Of a stretch of 64,000 nt of DNA, positions 58,342 through 64,000 are shown piece by piece. The first letter of the stretch is position 1. Each line of letters starts with the position of its first letter. The stretch spans positions 2,687,227-2,751,226 of the forward strand of contig NZ_CP101161.1 of assembly GCF_024298865.1 (NCBI RefSeq). The letters are read 5' to 3'. The position numbers and the translations under genes were made by a program. The notes beneath the pieces were generated by a model. The model was not told the DNA's origin and searched no databases. It saw nothing but the letters and a program-made list of their open reading frames with translations. This DNA is from Halorarius halobius (GTDB taxonomy: Archaea > Halobacteriota > Halobacteria > Halobacteriales > Haloarculaceae).

Positions 58342-61194
58342 CTACCTGAGCCTGTCGAGCACCGAATCGAGGGCGTCCTCGGCGCTCTCCGTCGGTCCGC
58401 CGTCCGTCGACTCGTCGCTTGTCTGGTCGTCCGACGCATCGTCGCCCGTCGCGGACGACGAGCCGGCTGGCGATGCGGGCGGCGCTGGCGTCTCCGGCAG
58501 GTCCGGCACCCGGTCGGCGACGAGGCGGGCCGGCAGGTCACGTCCGGGTTCGATGGGAACGTTCTCCAGGGCCGGTATCGCCCGGAGCGTGGTCGTCTCG
58601 ACGGCGACCGACTCCACCTGTTCGCGGGTGATGGGGTGGGGCTTGTAGTCGAAGTTGGCGTACAGTTCCAGTTGCTCGTCGACGCGGTCAGGTTCGTTCT
58701 GCTGGCCCGAGAGGAAGCCGACGAGTTCGTCCGCGCTGACGTGCCCGGAGTTCGACGGCGGCAGGGCGTCGCCGGAGACGTCCGCGATGGCGCGGCCCGT
58801 CTCGTCGAGCCCCTCGCCGATGGCGACGGCGTGCTGGTACGTCGCGCGGTTCACCATGTCGATGGCCTCGCCCTGCACGGCGCCGATGACCCGGAACCGC
58901 GATTTGTGTTCCGGGCGGGTCCAGTCGGCGGGGTCGTCGCTGTCGAACCGCTCGGAGAGCGTGTCCGCCGCCAACAGCATCGCGTTCCGGATGGCGCGCT
59001 CGCGTGGCTCGTCGAACCACTCGTAGCTGGTGTCGCCGTCCAGCGCGTCGAGGAAGGTCACGTCGTCGCTGGCGTTGCCGTGGTCGCTGGCGTGCCGGCT
59101 CTGGTCCGGTTGCCACTTGGGGTCGTAGTTGCGCGGCCCGAGTTCGTCGCCGAACACCCCCTCCTGAAGCTCCGCCCGGACCTCCTCCCAGATGGCGAGG
59201 CCCGCGTACACGTACTCGTCGCGTGCGCTCGCGCTCGCGTCGCCGTTGAGCTCGCTCTCGTTGCCGTCGTCCCACTCGCAGTAGCTGTCGGCCCACCGCT
59301 GGAGCTCCTCGCCCATCGCCTGGAGCGTCTCGTCGGGGGCGTCCGCGGCGTCGATGAAGTGGTCGACGGACTCGTTGGCCGTCGAGTCGTGTTTCGCCGC
59401 CAGTTCCACTATCGCCTTCATGTCGTCGATTGAGAGGCTCCCGCCGGTCTCGGCGAGCTTCTGCTCGACGAAGTGGACGAGCACCTCGACGCGGTGGTGG
59501 CTCCCCCAGTTCTGCTCGCCGTCGCCGGCGCGCCACCCCGCGGCGGGGCCGTTGTTCCAGTTCGTGTAGTAGCCCGTCGACGGGTTGCGGTCGTGGGTGT
59601 CGAGCCCCAGCCCCGTCCGCATCCGCGTCCAGTAGTGGCCGTCGCTGGGCTGGGGGAACCGCAGGTCGAACTCGGGGTTGCGGTCCGGCACCTTCCCCGT
59701 GTGGATGAACGCGATGTTGCTCTCCTCTTCGTCGGGGTCGTACTCGACGACGTGGAAGTTGAACGTGAACGGGAACTCCGATATCTTCCCCTCGAACTCG
59801 TCGAGGTCGTTCGCGCGCCCGACCTCGGCCCACTGGAACGCGCCGCCGAGCACGTCGTAGCGCGTGGTGTTCCGCTGGACGAACGCGACGTTCTCCTCCG
59901 GATTCCACGCGACGACGGGCATCTCGTCGCCGTCCTGCTCGATGCGCGCGACCTCCTGCTCGACCACCCGCGTCCCGGGGCTCCCGCCGACCGCGCCGCC
60001 GACGGGCGAGGCCTCGTGGACGACCGTCTCCGTCTCCATCTCGTACCACTCGCCGTCCCACTTGTAGCGGTGCCTGTCGTCGGGGTCGAGTTCGACCGCG
60101 ACGGTGTCTATCTGGTCGTCGCGACCGGAGGTGACCGTCCACGCCAGGTTCTCGGTCCGGCCGATGACGATGGACGGGGCACCGACGACGCCCATGCCGG
60201 TGGCGTCGAAGCCGGCGCCGTGGAGGCCGACCTCGTACGGGATGGGCGGCTTGAAGTAGCCCATCTGCGGGCCGCCCGACAGCATCGGCTTGCCGGTGTC
60301 CGTGTGGTCGCCGTCGACGACGAGCGCGTTCGAGCCCCACTTGAACCCGTCCATGATGCCGAAGCCGGTGGGGACGCCGTTCGCGAGGTCGCCCGGAAGC
60401 TCGATGTCGGTCTCGATGCCCCACGTTTCGGTGTTTCCGGCCGCGCGGATGAACCGCAACTGCTCGTCGGACACCTCGTCGTAGTCGAGGACCGTCTCGC
60501 CGCCCTCCACCCTCTTGTCGGTCTCCGGAATCGTCGTGTAGTGGTCCTCGGTCGTCTCCAGCCAGTTGAGGTCGCCGTACGCCCCCCACGCCTCCCGCTC
60601 GGAGCCGAGCGACTCCGCGAGCTGGAGGAACGTCTTGGCGTTGCCGAGTTCGCTCCCGCCGCTGACCCCGAACACGCCGATGAGGTAGTTCATACAGGCG
60701 ATGGAGTCGGTCGGCTCCCACGGCTCCGGTGGGTGGCCGAGGGCGGCGAACACGCCCGGCAGGTTCCCCTGCGCGGCCATCTCGGTCATCCGACGGTTGA
60801 CGCCGTCCGCGAACCCGCGGAGCATCTCGCTGGCCGTCTCGGAGGCGTCGTCCCACTGCTCCTGGAGAGCGTTCGGACCGTAGAGGTCCCGGCGAACCTG
60901 GATGTCGGAGGGGAGTTGCGCCGGCCCCAGCAGTTTCGCGGAGTTGCCGCGGCCGATGTGTCGGATGACGTCCATCTGGAACAGGCGGTCACGGGCCTGC
61001 ACGTAGCCGTTGCCGAAGCCGAGCGCGTACAGGGAGTCCGCGTAGACGTGGCTCTCGTCGTACTCGTCGGTCAGTATCTCTATCTCCGCGAGCGGGTCGT
61101 TCGCGCCGCCGAGGCTCCGGCCCGAGGCCGTCCCCACGACGCCGGTGGCGGCCGCGCTCCCGACCAGCCCCTGGATGAACTCGCGTCGCTCCAT
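58342..61194 (-). CDS. Tat-exported penicillin acylase family Ntn-hydrolase
   Basis: This precursor of 950 aa is the second acylase of the region and is not a close copy of the first. A Tat signal (MERREFIQGLVGSAAATG) is at the N-terminus, in contrast to the Sec/TM signal of the other. The alpha region has YGVQARDRLFQMDVIRHIGRG-like sequence. The likely nucleophile is S288 in FKWGSNALVVDG. The tail (from about residue 905) is Pro/Ser/Asp-rich and ends in a DALDSVLDRLR helix. The substrate is unknown; amide-linked acyl compounds are typical. Confidence 0.9.
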   Translation of the reverse strand: MERREFIQGLVGSAAATGVVGTASGRSLGGANDPLAEIEILTDEYDESHVYADSLYALGFGNGYVQARDRLFQMDVIRHIGRGNSAKLLGPAQLPSDIQVRRDLYGPNALQEQWDDASETASEMLRGFADGVNRRMTEMAAQGNLPGVFAALGHPPEPWEPTDSIACMNYLIGVFGVSGGSELGNAKTFLQLAESLGSEREAWGAYGDLNWLETTEDHYTTIPETDKRVEGGETVLDYDEVSDEQLRFIRAAGNTETWGIETDIELPGDLANGVPTGFGIMDGFKWGSNALVVDGDHTDTGKPMLSGGPQMGYFKPPIPYEVGLHGAGFDATGMGVVGAPSIVIGRTENLAWTVTSGRDDQIDTVAVELDPDDRHRYKWDGEWYEMETETVVHEASPVGGAVGGSPGTRVVEQEVARIEQDGDEMPVVAWNPEENVAFVQRNTTRYDVLGGAFQWAEVGRANDLDEFEGKISEFPFTFNFHVVEYDPDEEESNIAFIHTGKVPDRNPEFDLRFPQPSDGHYWTRMRTGLGLDTHDRNPSTGYYTNWNNGPAAGWRAGDGEQNWGSHHRVEVLVHFVEQKLAETGGSLSIDDMKAIVELAAKHDSTANESVDHFIDAADAPDETLQAMGEELQRWADSYCEWDDGNESELNGDASASARDEYVYAGLAIWEEVRAELQEGVFGDELGPRNYDPKWQPDQSRHASDHGNASDDVTFLDALDGDTSYEWFDEPRERAIRNAMLLAADTLSERFDSDDPADWTRPEHKSRFRVIGAVQGEAIDMVNRATYQHAVAIGEGLDETGRAIADVSGDALPPSNSGHVSADELVGFLSGQQNEPDRVDEQLELYANFDYKPHPITREQVESVAVETTTLRAIPALENVPIEPGRDLPARLVADRVPDLPETPAPPASPAGSSSATGDDASDDQTSDESTDGGPTESAEDALDSVLDRLR

Positions 61195-61460
61195 GAACTA
61201 CCCCGTCGTTCACGGTTCTACAGGATACCCGTTCTGCCGTCGATGAGGGGGCGTACAAGTGGGAGAACGGACGAATCGACGCCTCTACCCGTCGATATCC
61301 GGCCGTTTTTGAGTGCGTGGGGCGGCCGACGACCGTCCGGGTGCGCACCGGTCGAAGCGGTCGTGGCAGGCGCAACCTGGTAGGTAGGCGCCGGAGCCAT
61401 ATAATGGTGTGTGTTAGCGTCTGACAAAGGCTTATGCCCCCTGGGATGCGTTCCTCAGAT
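61195..61460 (+). other. divergent promoter region of the acylase and small acidic gene
   Basis: Contains CCATATAATGG near 61396-61406, an almost palindromic TATA-like element, and GGCTTATGCC near 61427-61436, the TATA element of the plus-strand small gene at 61461. Confidence 0.45.
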
Positions 61461-61625
61461 ATGGAGTTCGACGACTCTGCGTACGACTACGGGGGCATCG
61501 ACACCGACGGCGGCCTGGGGGACGACGAGCCCCCGGAGGGCTGTGAGCACGGCACCGACGCGGTCATCGTCGACGGCGACGCGATGACCTACCGCAGTTA
61601 CGAACGTGCAAGCGAGCCGGAGTGA
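61461..61625 (+). CDS. small acidic protein, 54 aa
   Basis: MEFDDSAYDYGGIDTDGGLGD opens a very acidic short protein that contains a CEHG motif near its middle and ends ERASEPE. The ATG at 61461 lies about 28 nt after TTATGCC; ATGs at 61446 and 61434 overlap or precede the likely transcript start and were not used. Such proteins with a single Cys/His pair may bind zinc. It lies 39 bp before the RuBisCO gene, and the two may share a transcript. The function is unknown. Confidence 0.65.
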   Translation: MEFDDSAYDYGGIDTDGGLGDDEPPEGCEHGTDAVIVDGDAMTYRSYERASEPE

Positions 61626-61664
61626 CCCGAACGCCCAATAGGGGGCGCGTCGAAGCCCTGGGGC

Positions 61665-62912
61665 ATGGGAATCGAGTACGACGACTTCCTCGACGAGTCG
61701 TACACGCCAGCCAGCGACGACCTCGTCTGTGAGTTCCGGCTCGAACCCGGCGAGGGGATGGACCTCGAAGCCGCGGCCGCCCGCGTCGCCAGCGAGTCCT
61801 CCAACGGCACCTGGGCCGCGCTCGACGTCGACGCCGACGTCTCGCGGCTCTCCGCGATGGCCTACGACCTGCAGGAGGACGGCACCGTCCGGGTCGCGTA
61901 CCCGGACCCGCTGTTCGAACCCAGGAGCCTGCCGCAGATACTCTCCTGTATCGCGGGCAACATCCTGGGGATGAAGGCCGTCGACAGCATCCGCCTCGTG
62001 GACTGCGAGTGGCCGGAACCGCTGGCCACCTCCTTTCCCGGCCCGCAGTTCGGGAGCGACGTGCTGACCGAGAAACTGGACGCCGGCGGCCGCCCCGGAC
62101 TGGCGACGGTCCCGAAGCCGAAGGTCGGCCTGCCGACCGAGGAACACGCCCGCGTCGGCTACGAGGCCTGGACCGGCGGCGTCGACCTGCTGAAGGACGA
62201 CGAGAACCTCACCGACCAGAACTTCAACCCGTTCGAGCGCCGGGTCACCCAGTCGTTCGAGATGCGCGACCGCGCCGAATCCGAGACGGGCGAGCGGAAG
62301 GACTACCTCGTCAACATCACCGCCGAGACCGACGAGATGGTCCGCCGCGCCGAGTACGTCGACGACCACGGCGGCGGGTTCGTCATGGTCGACATCATCA
62401 CCGCCGGCTGGTCGGCGCTCCAGACGGTGCGGCGCCGCACCGAGGACCTCGACCTCGCCATCCACGCCCACCGCGCGATGCACGCGGCGTTCGACCGCCT
62501 CGACCACCACGGCGTCTCGATGCGCTGTCTCGCGCAGTTCTCGCGGCTGGCGGGCGTCGACCACCTCCACACCGGCACCGTCGGCCTCGGCAAACTGGCG
62601 AACGAGGACACCGTCGGCATCAACGACTGGCTCAAGTCGGACCTCTACGGGATGACCGACGTGTTGCCGGTCGCCTCCGGCGGCCTGCACCCGGGCATCG
62701 TCGACACCCTGCTCGACCACACCGGTCCCGAGGTGATGGTGCAGGCTGGCGGCGGCATCCACGGCCACCCCGACGGGACGAAGGCCGGCGCGCAGGCGCT
62801 CCGTGCGGCGGTCGACGCGTGGACGGACGGGGAATCGCTCGACGCCCGGGCGGAGGACGTCCCCGCACTGCGGACGGCGCTCGACAAGTGGGGCACCGAG
62901 TCGCCACGGTAG
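61665..62912 (+). CDS. rbcL: ribulose-1,5-bisphosphate carboxylase, type III (archaeal)
   Basis: This enzyme of 415 aa fixes CO2 to ribulose-1,5-bisphosphate, in archaea mainly as part of the AMP/nucleoside-salvage pentose bisphosphate pathway. All core residues are visible: the catalytic Lys in TVPKPKVGLP, the carbamylated Lys K177 with D179 and E180 (GGVDLLKDDEN), HRAMHAAF, GLGKLANED, SGGLHPG and AGGGIHGHPDGTKAG. The length and sequence suit form III. No AMP phosphorylase or ribose-1,5-bisphosphate isomerase is seen in this window. The ATG at 61665 (MGIEYDDFLDES) is taken. Confidence 0.95.
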   Translation: MGIEYDDFLDESYTPASDDLVCEFRLEPGEGMDLEAAAARVASESSNGTWAALDVDADVSRLSAMAYDLQEDGTVRVAYPDPLFEPRSLPQILSCIAGNILGMKAVDSIRLVDCEWPEPLATSFPGPQFGSDVLTEKLDAGGRPGLATVPKPKVGLPTEEHARVGYEAWTGGVDLLKDDENLTDQNFNPFERRVTQSFEMRDRAESETGERKDYLVNITAETDEMVRRAEYVDDHGGGFVMVDIITAGWSALQTVRRRTEDLDLAIHAHRAMHAAFDRLDHHGVSMRCLAQFSRLAGVDHLHTGTVGLGKLANEDTVGINDWLKSDLYGMTDVLPVASGGLHPGIVDTLLDHTGPEVMVQAGGGIHGHPDGTKAGAQALRAAVDAWTDGESLDARAEDVPALRTALDKWGTESPR

Positions 62913-62924
62913 CGCGGCCGGCCG

Positions 62925-63569
62925 TTACGGGCTCGCGCCGTCCGCCGTCTCGATGCTCTCGACGAGCCGCGAGTTCAGCGTCGCCGTGATGGGAACGAGC
63001 AGGAGCCAGCTGAGCATCGCCCACGACGGGTCGACCGCGGCGACGACTATCGAGAGAAGGAACACGATGGGCGAGGCCAGAAACCGGGCCGCCTGAATTC
63101 CGACCAGCCGCGAGGTGAGTCCCGCTTCGAGCAACCGTTTGCGCGAAGCGTACAGCCAGAGCACCGCGAGCGAGAGGCCGGTGAGTGCGAGCAGTGCGGC
63201 GATGAACGACACGCCGAGCTGGTCGGGGTACGTGCTGAACACGCTGGCCCCGTAGGGGACGAACGCGACGAACAGCAAGAACAGCAGGTTCAGCCAGAGG
63301 ACGCCCTGGTCGTGCTCCTCGATGTGGACGAACACTCGCCGGTGGAGAATCCAGTAGTTCCCGACGACGAGGAAGCCCACCACGTAGCCGACGAACGGCA
63401 CCCACTGGTCGAAGACGACGGCCTGGATGCGCGCCGTCTCCGTGCCCAGCGGCGCCTCGGGTACAGTGATTTCGAGCACCAGCAGCGTGATTGCGATGGC
63501 GATGACGCCGTCCGAGAGTGCGAGCAGTCGGTCGGTCTCCGCGGCCTCGCGCTGGAACGAGAGGGCCAT
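62925..63569 (-). CDS. TMEM175-like K+ channel protein
   Basis: This membrane protein of 214 aa has about six TMs. The first opens RLLALSDGVIAIAITLLVLEI, where the family motif is (R)xxxFSDG; here R14 and S19-D20-G21 are present. The second repeat-like half begins near FVAFVPYGASVFSTYPDQ. TMEM175 channels of bacteria and archaea are K+-selective, without the TVGYG filter. The gene is convergent with the RuBisCO gene (12-bp gap). The ATG at 63569 starts MALSFQREAAE. Confidence 0.9.
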   Translation of the reverse strand: MALSFQREAAETDRLLALSDGVIAIAITLLVLEITVPEAPLGTETARIQAVVFDQWVPFVGYVVGFLVVGNYWILHRRVFVHIEEHDQGVLWLNLLFLLFVAFVPYGASVFSTYPDQLGVSFIAALLALTGLSLAVLWLYASRKRLLEAGLTSRLVGIQAARFLASPIVFLLSIVVAAVDPSWAMLSWLLLVPITATLNSRLVESIETADGASP

Positions 63570-63617
63570 GATGCGTGGCTACGTCGCCATCCATCAACAG
63601 TGTGAGCCCCGTGGAGC

Positions 63618-64000
63618 TCAGTCGTCGGCGGGCGCCAGTTCGCTCTCCAGTTCCGCCGGGTCGACCCGGCCGTAGCGGGCGATAGCGTCGAACCCCGCCA
63701 TCCCGGAGCGGTCGCCGCTGGTGACGCCGTACGCCTCGTCGGAGCCGAACCGGTCATTGACGAAGAACTCCGCGACCAGGGCCTTCCGCGCGTCGTCGTC
63801 CTCGTCGATGTTGGTCTGGGCCTCGTCGAGCAGGACGGCGGCCGTCACCACGTCGAAGAGGAGGTCGGCCAGCCGTTTGGCGTGGTACTGGGCGTACTCC
63901 TCGTCCTCGCTGGCCATCGTGAGGAGCGCCTCCTGGAGTTCGGCGAACCGCTCGTCCACGTCGTCCGCGAGGTCGGCGAGGAACGGGTGGTCCACGTCTA
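63618..64000 (-). CDS. acyl-CoA dehydrogenase-like protein, C-terminal part (partial at window end)
   Basis: Only the last 127 residues lie within the window; the frame is open past the edge. DEEYAQYHAKRLADLLFDVVTAAVLLDEAQ followed by ARKALVAEFFVNDRFG resembles the C-terminal helical part of haloarchaeal acyl-CoA dehydrogenases. Fatty-acid beta-oxidation is the expected role. A GTG near 63995 is not the real start; the gene continues upstream. The call is by analogy with the family's tail and is moderate in strength. Confidence 0.6.
   Translation of the reverse strand, partial: DVDHPFLADLADDVDERFAELQEALLTMASEDEEYAQYHAKRLADLLFDVVTAAVLLDEAQTNIDEDDDARKALVAEFFVNDRFGSDEAYGVTSGDRSGMAGFDAIARYGRVDPAELESELAPADD

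Noticed and set aside
58688-60856. Minus-strand open frame of 722 codons in another frame of the Tat acylase
   Set aside because: Arg-rich composition and no motif; the frame at 58342-61194 has family motifs.
59473-61383. Plus-strand open frame of 636 codons opposite the Tat acylase
   Set aside because: Antisense shadow without domain or promoter.

Overview
The window is chromosomal DNA of a halophilic archaeon (class Halobacteria). Evidence: very GC-rich sequence, acidic Asp/Glu-rich proteins, predicted leaderless genes with a TATA-like box about 28 nt before the start codon, HalOD1 and DUF7344-type proteins, a RdfA-Sph pair, Tat-exported lipoproteins, a PGF-CTERM surface protein and a type III RuBisCO. 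I cannot name the genus. No insertion sequence, CRISPR array, rRNA gene or ordinary tRNA gene was recognised.

Layout. 1-13.4 kb: ordinary chromosome, with a three-gene ABC exporter operon (one permease carries a PrsW-like intramembrane protease domain), an aldo/keto reductase, a PGF-CTERM protein, a Bat-type HTH regulator, a macro-domain protein, an inositol-phosphatase-like enzyme, a DUF2071 protein, a YdbS/YdbT-like PH-domain pair and a DUF998 protein. 13.5-39.9 kb: a surface-glycan region, mostly on the minus strand. It holds a nucleotide-sugar epimerase, a GT2, a tRNA-like element, two Tat-exported beta-helix proteins, an asparagine-synthetase-like enzyme without its glutaminase cysteine, two FemAB-like acyltransferases, an alkaline-phosphatase-fold hydrolase, a DegT-type enzyme, a flippase, a GT-C-like membrane protein, a GT4, a UDP-sugar dehydrogenase, a tightly overlapping DUF1616/DUF354/PHP/ATP-grasp/PIG-L operon, a YdjM-like hydrolase and a polysaccharide deacetylase. 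40.4-48.5 kb: small regulators (wHTH, HalOD1, four DUF7344 HTH-membrane paralogues, small zinc ribbons) around glmS. 48.5-51.2 kb: rdfA and sph. 51.3-64 kb: small zinc ribbon, HalOD1, a lipoprotein, a K+ channel with two RCK units, two penicillin-acylase-family enzymes around a HAD phosphatase, type III RuBisCO, a TMEM175-like channel and the C-terminal end of an acyl-CoA-dehydrogenase-like gene.

How they may work together (inference). GlmS supplies glucosamine-6-phosphate. The epimerase and UDP-sugar dehydrogenase make activated sugars, GT2/GT4/DUF354/GT-C-like proteins assemble them, DegT, FemAB, AsnB-like, ATP-grasp, PIG-L and CE4 enzymes could decorate them with amino or acyl groups, and the flippase exports the lipid-linked product. 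Many of these genes share a variant promoter box (ATAACAAA or ATAACGAA). Most predicted genes are leaderless, but the DUF7344 genes and glmS have predicted 5' leaders of about 70-155 nt.
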